DNA of 64,000 bases from NCBI RefSeq assembly GCF_001280065.1, contig NZ_LGEA01000080.1, positions 104,940-168,939 of the forward strand. The letters are read 5' to 3'. The notes beneath the pieces are model-generated. The model made no database searches. It was not told the origin of the DNA and was given only the letters and a program-made list of their open reading frames with translations. Below are positions 56,383 to 64,000 of this stretch, piece by piece (the stretch's first letter is position 1; each line of letters opens with the position of its first letter). Origin of the DNA: Streptomyces sp. NRRL B-1140. Lineage in GTDB: Bacteria; Actinomycetota; Actinomycetes; Streptomycetales; Streptomycetaceae. Both the position numbers and the translations under genes were made by a program.

Positions 56383-57843
56383 ATGGCGCGACTCAGCCGC
56401 GACAAGAAGCGGGAACAGAAGCAGGCCGCGCACGCGGCGACCCCGGCGGCGCCGATCGACGTCCATGTCCCCGGGGCCGGCACGGACGTGAGCGGGGCAA
56501 CCGGTGGAGTGTCCGACGGCGCCTCCGTCGGCGGTGTCCCGGTCTTCGCGGCCCCCGGCGAGGAGATCCAGCGGGCCGTCCTGAACCGCCTCCACCACAT
56601 CGCCCTCGCCACCGGCCATCCCGTGCTCGCGACGATCCGCGACGAGCGCATCGGCTACGTCGTCCCGCTCCAGGTGGACCCGGACGGCTCCAGCCACTTC
56701 ACGGCAGAGCCGGTCGCCACGACCCAGCCCGAGCGGCAGCACACCCGAGGCACCGGCACGACGACTCCACCGGGGGCGCAGCGTCCCCGGGGCGCGGGCG
56801 TGGCAACGCCGCCTGAGCCGCAGCCCGCCCGGGGCGCGGGCGCCACGACCCCGCCCGAGCCGCAGCATGTCCGAGGCGCCGACGCGACGGCCGTGTCCGA
56901 GTCGCAGCGCACCACCCGCGGCGGTGCCATGATGCCGCCGTCCGAGCCCCCGCCCCCGCCCGGTGACAGCGCCACGCACGTGCTGCGTCCCGTGCCGGAC
57001 TCGGGCCCTGGCGCTGCCCAGACCTTCCGGCTGCGTGCCGTGTCCGAGCCGCAGCCGGCCGAGGAAGTCGTACCGACGTTCGAGCTGCGGGCCGTGCCGG
57101 AGCCGGCGGAACCCGCGCCGGAGGGCGCGTCCCCGGCCCCGGGCCCGGGGACGCCGCCCGGCACCGTCGCGCCGCCCACCGGTGCGTTCGGTCCGCCTCC
57201 GCCCATGGACGCGCGGCCGCTCCCCGTCCCCGAGGCCCGGCCGGCTCCTCGGCCCGCCCCGGTTCACGAAGACGCCCTGATCGCCGCCGACCCCGACCCC
57301 AAGCCCACGCCTCCCCGCGGCTTCGACGCCGTCGCGGAGGCCGTGCTGGGGGACGAACCCCTCACCGCCCCGGGCGATTCCACCGCGCCCGCGCTCCTCG
57401 CGGAGCCGGTCTCACGGATCAACGAGGCGGTGAAGGAGGGCAGGATCGAAGAGGCCGCAGGCCTGGCGGAGCAGACCCTCGCGCAGGCGTCGGGAACGCT
57501 GGAGCCGGAGCACCCCGAGGTGCTCCGGCTCAGCGAACTGACCGCGTACATCGCCTACTTGGCCGGTGACCCGCTCCGCGCCCTCCGCCTGTCCCTCGAC
57601 GTGGCCGGCGCCCACCGCCGGGCCGGTGACGCGGAGGCCGCCTACGGCAACGTGGAGAGCGCGGCCACCGCCTGGCGGGCGGTGCGCGACCCGGCGCTCG
57701 GGCTGGAGCTCGGGCGGGACCTGATCGGCCTGTGGACGGAGCTCGCCGCCGAGGACGGCCCGGCCGCCGAGGAGGTCGAGCGGCTGGAGTCGGCCCGCGC
57801 CCGCATGGGCCGCCTCGCCGAGCGCGCCGCCCGCAACCGGTAG
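56383..57843 (+). CDS. Hypothetical protein with Pro-rich repeats and a TPR-like tail
   Basis: A 486-residue protein of unknown function. It has a basic start (ARLSRDKKREQKQAA) and a short globular stretch (about 55-108). A long Pro/Ala/Arg-rich middle follows with five degenerate 14-residue repeats (TPPEPQ..RGAGAT type, about 112-183) and two copies of an F-x-L-R-A-V-x-E-P motif. The C-terminal 160 residues are helical and TPR-like (AVKEGRIEEAAGLAEQTLAQ, VLRLSELTAYIAYLAGDPLRALRLSLDVAGAHRRAG). GAGGGG precedes the ATG. It is divergent from the DUF6668-like gene. The architecture suggests a scaffold that pairs with that protein, which is inference. Confidence 0.75.
   Translation: MARLSRDKKREQKQAAHAATPAAPIDVHVPGAGTDVSGATGGVSDGASVGGVPVFAAPGEEIQRAVLNRLHHIALATGHPVLATIRDERIGYVVPLQVDPDGSSHFTAEPVATTQPERQHTRGTGTTTPPGAQRPRGAGVATPPEPQPARGAGATTPPEPQHVRGADATAVSESQRTTRGGAMMPPSEPPPPPGDSATHVLRPVPDSGPGAAQTFRLRAVSEPQPAEEVVPTFELRAVPEPAEPAPEGASPAPGPGTPPGTVAPPTGAFGPPPPMDARPLPVPEARPAPRPAPVHEDALIAADPDPKPTPPRGFDAVAEAVLGDEPLTAPGDSTAPALLAEPVSRINEAVKEGRIEEAAGLAEQTLAQASGTLEPEHPEVLRLSELTAYIAYLAGDPLRALRLSLDVAGAHRRAGDAEAAYGNVESAATAWRAVRDPALGLELGRDLIGLWTELAAEDGPAAEEVERLESARARMGRLAERAARNR
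56718..56932 (+). repeat. Degenerate 42-nt coding repeats
   Basis: About five imperfect copies of a 42-nt (14-codon) unit encoding T-P-P-E-P-Q-x-x-R-G-A-G-A-T in the middle of the preceding gene. Confidence 0.75.
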
Positions 57844-57858
57844 GCGCCGACGCGCGGA

Positions 57859-58932
<1,074 letters not shown>

Positions 58933-58961
58933 TTACGGAGTGCGCGCCTCCGCCGCCCAGG

Positions 58962-59435
58962 TCAATGCACGCAGAACTCGTTCCCCTCCGGGTCCGCCAT
59001 CACGACCCACGCGCCGCCCTGCTCCTTCACCCGCCGCAGCACACCGGCCCCGAGTCCCTCCAGTCGGGCGACCTCCTCGTCACGCCGCCCCTCGCCCGGG
59101 TGCAGATCGAGGTGCAGCCGGTTCTTGACCGTCTTCGCCTCCGGCACCCGCTGGAACAGCAGCCGCCGCCCCAGGCCGGTCCCGCTCTCCTCCTCGAACG
59201 GGTCCTCGGGGTGCCGTACGGCGACGAGGTCCTTGAAGGCGTGGCGGCCGTGGAACTCGACCGTGGCCTCCTCGGGCAGGGCGCCGAAGCCGAGCAGCTT
59301 CCCGATCAGGGCGCTGTTGTCCTCGACCTCGTACCTCAGGGCGGCGGCCCAGAAGTCGGCCTGCGCGTGCGGGTCGTTCGCGTCGATGACGAGTTTCCAG
59401 TGCACGGCAGCGGGTGATGCGGGTGTCTGCGTCAT
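58962..59435 (-). CDS. VOC-family (glyoxalase-like) protein
   Basis: A 157-residue protein with two beta-alpha-beta-beta-beta modules of the vicinal oxygen chelate fold (VHWKLVIDANDPHAQADFWAAAL at the start; NRLHLDLHPGEGRRDEEVARLEGLGAGV and WVVMADPEGNEFCVH at the end). It matches the glyoxalase/dioxygenase-like proteins often found in Streptomyces, with unknown substrate. The ATG lies 7 nt after a TATAAG -10 hexamer and has no ribosome site, so the transcript is probably leaderless. The promoter is shared back to back with the CGNR gene. Confidence 0.88.
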   Translation of the reverse strand: MTQTPASPAAVHWKLVIDANDPHAQADFWAAALRYEVEDNSALIGKLLGFGALPEEATVEFHGRHAFKDLVAVRHPEDPFEEESGTGLGRRLLFQRVPEAKTVKNRLHLDLHPGEGRRDEEVARLEGLGAGVLRRVKEQGGAWVVMADPEGNEFCVH

Positions 59436-59436
59436 G

Positions 59437-59455
59437 TAACCACTTATACTGGTTA
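59437..59455. promoter_or_regulatory. Overlapping divergent leaderless promoters with palindromic operator
   Basis: The 21-nt gap between the VOC ATG (59435) and the CGNR GTG (59457) holds two overlapping -10 hexamers. TATACT (59445-59450, + strand) lies 6 nt before the GTG. TATAAG (59443-59448, - strand) lies 7 nt before the ATG. The palindrome TAACCA-N7-TGGTTA (59437-59455) covers both. Confidence 0.65.
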
Positions 59456-59456
59456 G

Positions 59457-60080
59457 GTGAGTGGACGCGCAGGGGAAACGCCGGATCGGACGCCCGGCCT
59501 GATGCTGGTCTCGGGCGGGGGCAAGCCCTACCGCTTCGACCCCGGCGCCCTCTGTCTGGAGCTGACGACGACGGGCGGCCCCGGGGCCTTCGCCCGCTGG
59601 GAAGCGCTGCACGAACCCGCCGACCTGATCGCCTGGGCCGGGCGCAGCCGGCTGCCGGACGGGCTCGACCTCACCGTCTCCGGGGAGGAACTGCGGCGGG
59701 CCCGCACCCTGCGTGACGCCGTTCTCCTGATGGCCGCCGACCGCGCCCACGGCCGCCCCCTGCAGGCCGCCCACCTGGACGTCGTCAACGCCGCCGCGGC
59801 CGCGCCCCCGCTCATCACCCGCATCGAGCCCGACGGCACCCGCTCCTGGGCCCCGGGTGCCACGGGCAGCCGGTTGCTCGCGACCGTCGCCCGCGACGCG
59901 ATCGAGCTGTTCACCGGGCCCTGTGCCGACCGCGTGCGGGAGTGCGGCGCGCACGACTGCCACCTGCTCTTCGTCGACACCTCCCGCCCGGGCCGCCGCC
60001 GCTGGTGCGCGATGGAGCACTGCGGGAACCGGGAGAAGGCCCGGATGCACCGGACGCGCCACGCTCCTGCGAAGCCGTAA
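59457..60080 (+). CDS. ABATE/CGNR zinc-finger protein, putative regulator
   Basis: A 207-residue protein. An N-terminal ABATE-type helical domain (CLELTTTGGPGAF, AWAGRSRLPDG, RARTLRDAVLLMAADRAHGRPL) is followed by a C-terminal CGNR zinc-ribbon-like domain. The zinc ligands are ECGAHDCHLLFVD and RWCAMEHCGNREKARMHR. Members are thought to be stress-responsive transcription factors. It is leaderless and faces the VOC gene across 21 nt, so autoregulation through the shared palindrome is likely. A short perfect hairpin follows the stop. Confidence 0.9.
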   Translation: MSGRAGETPDRTPGLMLVSGGGKPYRFDPGALCLELTTTGGPGAFARWEALHEPADLIAWAGRSRLPDGLDLTVSGEELRRARTLRDAVLLMAADRAHGRPLQAAHLDVVNAAAAAPPLITRIEPDGTRSWAPGATGSRLLATVARDAIELFTGPCADRVRECGAHDCHLLFVDTSRPGRRRWCAMEHCGNREKARMHRTRHAPAKP

Positions 60081-60088
60081 CGTCCGTG

Positions 60089-60105
60089 GCCCGCGCCGCG
60101 CGGGC
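60089..60105 (+). terminator. Hairpin after the CGNR gene
   Basis: GCCCGCG-CCG-CGCGGGC: perfect 7-bp stem 9 nt past the stop. It is in very GC-rich sequence, so confidence is moderate. Confidence 0.45.
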
Positions 60106-60216
60106 GTCGTAGGCCGCGCCGCGCACGCCCCCGCGCAGGCCGTGCCGCACAGGGTCTGCTGCGCCGGGGCGCGGTCGCGCGAGCCGGCCTGGAGGCGCCG
60201 CTCTCCTCGGCGTGGT

Positions 60217-61242
60217 CTACGGCCTGGCGTCCACCGGGCCCGGCCCGGAGGCCGCCACGCTCTCGGCGTTCCGCGCGGCACCGGCCGTGCCGGCCGTGCC
60301 GGTGGTGCCGGTGGTGCCGGGCACGCCGATCTCGCCGGTGAGCGTCCGGGCGGACCGGCGGGCCGTGCGCAACGCGTCCCAGGTGAGCAGCGTCAGCGCC
60401 AGCCAGACCAGCGCGAACCCGGCCCAGCGCTCCGGCGGCATCGCCTCGTGGAAGTAGAGGATGCCGAGCAGGAACTGGAAGACCGGCGTCAGGTACTGGA
60501 GCAGGCCGATGGTGGACAGCGGCACGCGAATGGCGGCCGCGCCGAAGCAGACCAGGGGGAGTGCGGTGACGATGCCGGCCGAGGCGAGCAGCGCCGCGTG
60601 CCCCATGCCCTCGGTCGCGAAGGTGGAGTCGCCCCGCGCGGAGAGCCACACCAGGAAGCCGAGCGCGGGCAGGAACTGGATCGCGGTCTCGGCGGCCAGC
60701 GACTCGATTCCGCCGAGGCCCACCTTCTTCTTCACCAGCCCGTACGTTGCGAAGGAGAACGCGAGACAGAGCGAGATCCACGGGGGCCGGCCGTAGCCGA
60801 TGGTCAGCACGACGACCGCCGCGCAGCCGGTCCCGACCGCCGCCCACTGCACCGGCCGCAGCCGCTCCTTGAGCAGCAGCACGCCCATGGCGATGGTGAC
60901 CAGCGGGTTGATGAAGTACCCGAGCGAGGCCTCGACGACGTGCCCGGAGTTCACGGACCAGATGTAGAGGCCCCAGTTGACGGTGATGACCGCCGCGGCG
61001 ACCGTGATCAGCGCCAGTTTGCGCGGCTGCCGCAGCAGCTCACCGGCCCAGGACCAGCGGCGCAGCACGAGCAGGGCGGCACCCACGAAGACCAGCGACC
61101 ACACCATCCGGTTGGCCAGGATCTCCGCCGCGCCGGCCGGCTTCAGCAGGGGCCAGAACAGGGGGACGAGCCCCCACATCCCGTAGGCCGCGAAGCCGTT
61201 CAGCAGTCCTATGTGGCGCTCACCCCTCGGCTTGCCGCTCAC
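60217..61242 (-). CDS. rarD: RarD-type EamA/DMT-family transporter
   Basis: A 341-residue inner-membrane carrier with ten hydrophobic helices in two EamA halves. RarD hallmarks are GFAAYGMWGLVPLFWPLL at the start, ILANRMVWS, NWGLYIWSVNSGHVVEASLGYFINPL, and STIGLLQYLTPVFQFLLGILYFHEAM near the end. The C-terminus is a Gly/Thr/Ala tail encoded by 9-bp repeats. GTG 61242 follows GGAGGGG; the frame is open to 61311. The substrate of RarD is not established. Confidence 0.9.
   Translation of the reverse strand: MSGKPRGERHIGLLNGFAAYGMWGLVPLFWPLLKPAGAAEILANRMVWSLVFVGAALLVLRRWSWAGELLRQPRKLALITVAAAVITVNWGLYIWSVNSGHVVEASLGYFINPLVTIAMGVLLLKERLRPVQWAAVGTGCAAVVVLTIGYGRPPWISLCLAFSFATYGLVKKKVGLGGIESLAAETAIQFLPALGFLVWLSARGDSTFATEGMGHAALLASAGIVTALPLVCFGAAAIRVPLSTIGLLQYLTPVFQFLLGILYFHEAMPPERWAGFALVWLALTLLTWDALRTARRSARTLTGEIGVPGTTGTTGTAGTAGAARNAESVAASGPGPVDARP
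60284..60319 (-). repeat. 9-bp tandem repeats in the rarD tail
   Basis: Two copies of GCCGTGCCG followed by two of GTGGTGCCG (+ strand) encode the G-T-T/G-T-A repeats at the RarD C-terminus. Confidence 0.85.
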
Positions 61243-61295
61243 GTGCCCCTCCTTCGCGCCTGGCCTGCGTCCGCGTTCACGACGGTAACGCCGAG

Positions 61296-61347
61296 CACCC
61301 CCGGCTGTCATGCCCGTATCGGCATACGGTCATGACAGTCGGGGGTG
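61296..61347 (-). terminator. Long near-perfect hairpin terminator
   Basis: Arms 61296-61312 and 61331-61347 pair over 17 nt with one G-T mismatch. An inner 6-bp stem (61314-61319 with 61324-61329) and a CGGC loop continue it, giving a 52-nt hairpin. It lies 18 nt after the stop of the leftward quinone reductase gene and upstream of rarD. Confidence 0.75.
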
Positions 61348-61365
61348 GCGTGCAGGAGGGCGGTG

Positions 61366-62220
61366 TCAGCCCTTGAGCGCGGCGGTGACGGCCTCGGAGA
61401 GCGGGGTGGTCGGACGGCCGATCAGGCGGGACAGGTCGCCGCTGGAGACGACCAGCTCGCCCTTCTCGATGGAGACGTCCACACCGGCCAGGGTGCGGGC
61501 GAACGGCTCGGGCAGACCCGCGCCCGTGAGGATGCCGACGAGGGCGTCGGGGGAGACGGCGCTGTAGGAGATCTCCTTGCCGGTCTGACGGCTCAGCTCC
61601 GCCGCGTACTCGGCGAAGCTCCACGGGGTGTCGCCGCCCAGCTCGTACGTCTTGTTCTCGTGTCCCTCGCCGGTCAGCACGGCGACCGCGGCGGCGGCGT
61701 AGTCGGCGCGGGAGGCGGAGGACACCTTGCCCTCGCCGGCCGCCGCGACGACCGCGTTGTGCTCCAGGACCGGGGCCAGGTTCTCGGTGTAGTTCTCGTG
61801 GTACCAGCCGTTGCGCAGCAGCGCGTAGGGCACTCCGGAGTCCAGCAGGATCTCCTCGGTGCCGCGGTGGTCGTCGGCGAGCGCGGCGGTCAGGGTGCCG
61901 GGGGCGCTGGTGTAGGCGAGCAGGGCGACGCCGGCGGCCTTGGCGGCGTCGATGACGACCTTGTGCTGCTGCACCCGGCCCTTGTCGAACTCGTTGCCGG
62001 AGATCAGCAGCACCTTGTCACCGGCGGAGAAGAGGCCGTCGAAGGTTGCGGGGGTGTTGTAGTCGGCGAGGGCGATCTTCACACCGCGGTCGGCGAAGTC
62101 GGCGGCCTTGTCGGCGCTGCGCACGACCGCGGTGATCTGCTCGGCCGGGACCTTCTCCAGCAGCTGCTCCACGACGTGACGGCCGAGGTTTCCGGTGGCT
62201 CCGGTGACGACGATGCTCAT
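61366..62220 (-). CDS. NmrA-like NAD(P)-binding quinone oxidoreductase (QorB/YtfG type)
   Basis: A 284-residue atypical short-chain dehydrogenase. The nucleotide loop is VTGATGNLGRHV at the N-terminus. The ADYNTPATFDGLFSAGDKVLLISG segment and LLRNGWYHENYTENL are typical of the NAD(P)H:quinone oxidoreductase 2 group. The active-site Tyr of classical SDRs is not placed as usual. AAGGAG lies 11 nt before the ATG. It is divergent from the HxlR regulator, the common arrangement in which HxlR represses it until electrophile or quinone stress. Confidence 0.9.
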   Translation of the reverse strand: MSIVVTGATGNLGRHVVEQLLEKVPAEQITAVVRSADKAADFADRGVKIALADYNTPATFDGLFSAGDKVLLISGNEFDKGRVQQHKVVIDAAKAAGVALLAYTSAPGTLTAALADDHRGTEEILLDSGVPYALLRNGWYHENYTENLAPVLEHNAVVAAAGEGKVSSASRADYAAAAVAVLTGEGHENKTYELGGDTPWSFAEYAAELSRQTGKEISYSAVSPDALVGILTGAGLPEPFARTLAGVDVSIEKGELVVSSGDLSRLIGRPTTPLSEAVTAALKG

Positions 62221-62283
62221 GGTGAGAACTCTCCTTGTGGGGTGCGTTGCCACTAACCGTAGAGGGCGCGCTAACTTCTGGAA

Positions 62284-62308
62284 AGTACCCACTTTCAAGT
62301 AAGGTACT
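62284..62308. promoter_or_regulatory. HxlR operator and leaderless promoter
   Basis: Inverted repeat AGTACC-C-ACTT-TC-AAGT-AA-GGTACT (62284-62308), slightly asymmetric, next to the HxlR start. TAAGGT (62300-62305) is placed 6 nt before the ATG as a -10, implying a leaderless mRNA that the bound protein would block. Confidence 0.55.
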
Positions 62309-62311
62309 GGC

Positions 62312-62695
62312 ATGGCGGTAAGTGAAAAGGAAGCCCTGTGCCCGTACCGGCTCGTCCTGGAGCACGTGACCAGCCGCTGGGGCGTGCTCGTCCTGATCGA
62401 GCTCCTGGACCGCCCTTACCGGTTCAGCGAACTGCGCCGGACGATCAGCGCCTACGGCGGCGGCCGGGGCGTCAGCGAGAAGATGCTCACGCAGACCCTC
62501 CAGACCCTGGAACGGGACGGACTCGTCCACCGCGACGCCAAGCCGGTCATCCCGCCACGCGTCGACTACTCCCTCACCGGCCTGGGCCGCGAGGCCGCCG
62601 AGCAGGTACGGGCCCTGTCGCAGTGGACGCGCGACCGCATGGACGACGTGGAGAAGGCGCGGCAGACGTACGACGAGGCCCGGGCCGCCTCCTAG
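62312..62695 (+). CDS. HxlR-family transcriptional regulator
   Basis: A 127-residue winged helix-turn-helix protein: CPYRLVLEHVTSRWGVLVLIELLDRPYRFSELRR at the start, VSEKMLTQTLQTLERDGLVHR as recognition part, and PPRVDYSLTGLGREA wing. Cys10 sits where redox- or aldehyde-sensing HxlR proteins carry a reactive Cys. It probably represses the divergent quinone reductase gene and itself through the repeat at 62284-62308. The transcript is probably leaderless. Confidence 0.92.
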   Translation: MAVSEKEALCPYRLVLEHVTSRWGVLVLIELLDRPYRFSELRRTISAYGGGRGVSEKMLTQTLQTLERDGLVHRDAKPVIPPRVDYSLTGLGREAAEQVRALSQWTRDRMDDVEKARQTYDEARAAS

Positions 62696-62725
62696 CGGTC
62701 CCGGGCCTCGGGCGGGTCCGGCAGG

Positions 62726-63653
62726 TCAGCCGACGACGGTCCAGGTGTCGCCGCCGGCCAGCAGCGCGCCCAGGTCGCCCTTGCCGTGCTGCTCGATGGC
62801 CTGGTCCAGCTGGTCGGCCATCTGGGTGTCGTAGACGGGCCGCTCGACGGAGCGCAGGACGCCGATGGGGGTGTGGTGCAGGGTGTCCGGATCGGCGAGG
62901 CGCGACAGTGCGAACGCGGTGGTCGGGGACGGGGAGTGGGCGTCGTGGACGAGCACCCGGTCCTCGTTGTCCGGCGTCACCGCGACCACCTTCAGGTCAC
63001 CGGTCGCCGGGTCCCTCACGACTCCCTTGGCCAGGTCGGCGCCGAAGCGGATGGGCTTGCCGTGCTCCAGCCGGATCACGGCGTCCTCGGCCTGCTGCTT
63101 GTCCTTGAGGGCGTCGAAGGCGCCGTCGTTGAAGATGTTGCAGTTCTGGTAGATCTCGATCAGAGCCGTGCCCTGGTGGGCGGCGGCCTGGCGCAGCACC
63201 TCCGTCAGGTGCTTGCGGTCCGAATCCACCGTCCGCGCCACGAACGACGCCTCCGCGCCGATCGCCAGCGACACCGGGTTGAACGGCGCGTCCAGCGAGC
63301 CCACCGGCGTCGACTTGGTGATCTTGCCGACTTCGGAGGTGGGCGAGTACTGGCCCTTGGTCAGGCCGTAGATCCGGTTGTTGAACAGCAGGATCTTGAG
63401 GTTAGGTGTCCATGTAGTACGGGAAGCGGGAGGAGCAGCCGATGCCGGAGACGAAGACGATGTTCTCCTTCGCCAGGCCCAGCTCCGGCATGAAGCCCTG
63501 CACCGCGGCGAGGATGGCGTAGTCGCCGCAGCCCGGGCACCAGCGCACTTCCTGATCGGACTTGAAGTCCTTCATCGACTGCCTGCCCTCGGCCTTTGGG
63601 ACGAGGGACAGCGCTTCGATGGTGCCCGTGCCGTGCGTGGACGTCTCAGCCAT
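62726..63653 (-). pseudogene. korB: korB, 2-oxoacid:ferredoxin oxidoreductase beta subunit, disrupted by internal deletion and frameshift
   Basis: The 5' part (63653 to 63402) encodes 83 residues: MAETSTHGTGT, then VRWCPGCGDYAILAAVQ and FVSGIGCSSRFPYYMDT, then a TAA. The 3' part resumes in another frame at 63403 with NLKILLFNNRIYGLTKGQYSPTSEVGK and runs 225 residues to the normal end. Intact KorB proteins have about 50 residues between these points, including the GDGD...GGNH motif that binds thiamine diphosphate and Mg. Only one T lies between the ACC and AAC codons here, so about 152 nt are missing. The enzyme would oxidise 2-oxoglutarate or pyruvate with ferredoxin; this copy should be inactive. 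The GGAGG site and 8-nt overlap with korA are intact. Confidence 0.85.
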
Positions 63654-64000
63654 CGATGGCCTCCTTCAGAGCCGCGGCGAGCTGCTCCGCCTTGAACGGC
63701 ATGCCGTTGACCTGGGTGTAGGAGTGGGCGTCGACCAGGTACTTCGCCCGGATGAGCGTGGCGAGCTGCCCGAGGTTCATCTCGGGGATCACCACCTTGT
63801 CGTAACGCTCCAGCACGGAACCCAGATTCCGCGGGAAGGGGTTGAGGTGGCGCAGATGTGCCTGCGCGATCGACTCCCCGGCCCGGCGCAGCCGCCGAAC
63901 CGCCGCGGTGATCGGCCCGTACGTCGAGCCCCAGCCCAGGACCAGGGTCCGCGCGCCGTGCGGGTCGTCGACTGCGAGGTCGGGGACGGTGATGCCGTCG
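63646..64000 (-). CDS. korA: 2-oxoacid:acceptor oxidoreductase alpha subunit KorA, 3' end only
   Basis: The last 117 residues of the alpha subunit, open to the window edge. RTLVLGWGSTYGPITAAVRRLR, LRHLNPFPRNLGSVLERYDKVVIPEMNLGQL and LIRAKYLVDAHSYTQVNGMPF are the conserved C-terminal stretches of KorA/OforA. No lesion is visible in this part. Its stop lies within the start of korB, so the two are co-translated. With korB broken, this subunit would have no partner. Confidence 0.93.
   Translation of the reverse strand, partial: DGITVPDLAVDDPHGARTLVLGWGSTYGPITAAVRRLRRAGESIAQAHLRHLNPFPRNLGSVLERYDKVVIPEMNLGQLATLIRAKYLVDAHSYTQVNGMPFKAEQLAAALKEAIDG

Overview
The window is chromosomal DNA of a Streptomyces or a very close relative. 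It has very high GC with strong third-position GC bias, many GTG starts, 4-nt stop/start overlaps, several leaderless promoters, two rare TTA (bldA-type) codons, and a complete actinobacterial nuoA-N operon flanked by menaquinone genes and, further on, korAB. No rRNA, tRNA, insertion sequence, phage or CRISPR array was seen.

Layout. (1) 1-3.0 kb: the 3' end of menG, a small PASTA protein, a GNAT acetyltransferase and a geranylgeranyl-reductase-family flavoprotein (quinone side-chain modification). (2) 3.4-4.9 kb: a secreted NlpC/P60 hydrolase and a 750-nt regulatory region. That region holds a near-perfect Rex operator and a cluster of GATCAC motifs in front of nuoA. (3) 4.9-21.0 kb: all 14 nuo genes, translationally coupled and closed by a strong hairpin. 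Together with menG, the reductase and the polyprenyl diphosphate synthase at 51.1 kb they form a menaquinone/complex I neighbourhood. (4) 21.1-25.9 kb: an FtsX-type ABC exporter divergent from a two-component system. (5) 26.0-28.2 kb: recQ. (6) 28.3-35.3 kb: a six-gene operon encoding a GntR regulator, an AprB-like ferredoxin, a sulfonate-type ABC importer whose binding protein has a NosL-like tail, and an AprA-like flavoprotein fused to HEAT repeats. (7) 35.5-37.9 kb: an M56 peptidase and fumarylacetoacetase.

(8) 38.2-48.7 kb: a two-armed cluster for a surface polysaccharide. One arm has a DegT-like aminotransferase, a flippase fusion, a multi-spanning membrane enzyme, a small membrane protein and an anchored glycoside hydrolase. 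The opposing arm has a deacetylase, a GT2 glycosyltransferase and a FemAB/CelD-like acyltransferase. Its first two genes carry the only TTA codons I found. (9) 48.9-53.7 kb: a HAD phosphatase, a LysM/transglycosylase gene behind a c-di-AMP (ydaO) riboswitch, the polyprenyl synthase and a LolA-like protein. The LolA-like gene is followed by the frameshifted remnant of an ABC ATPase. (10) 53.9-62.7 kb: small accessory genes, namely an FMN reductase, an amidase, a DUF6668-like protein divergent from a repeat protein, an M28 aminopeptidase, a VOC/CGNR divergent pair with superimposed promoters, rarD, and a quinone-reductase/HxlR pair. (11) 62.7-64.0 kb: korB, broken by an internal deletion and frameshift, and the 3' end of korA.

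Most notable are the disrupted korB, the AprBA-like/ABC/HEAT operon, the possibly bldA-controlled polysaccharide cluster, the ABC ATPase relic and the 21-nt bidirectional leaderless promoter at 59.4 kb. All assignments come from reading the sequence and from general knowledge of the families. No database search was run.
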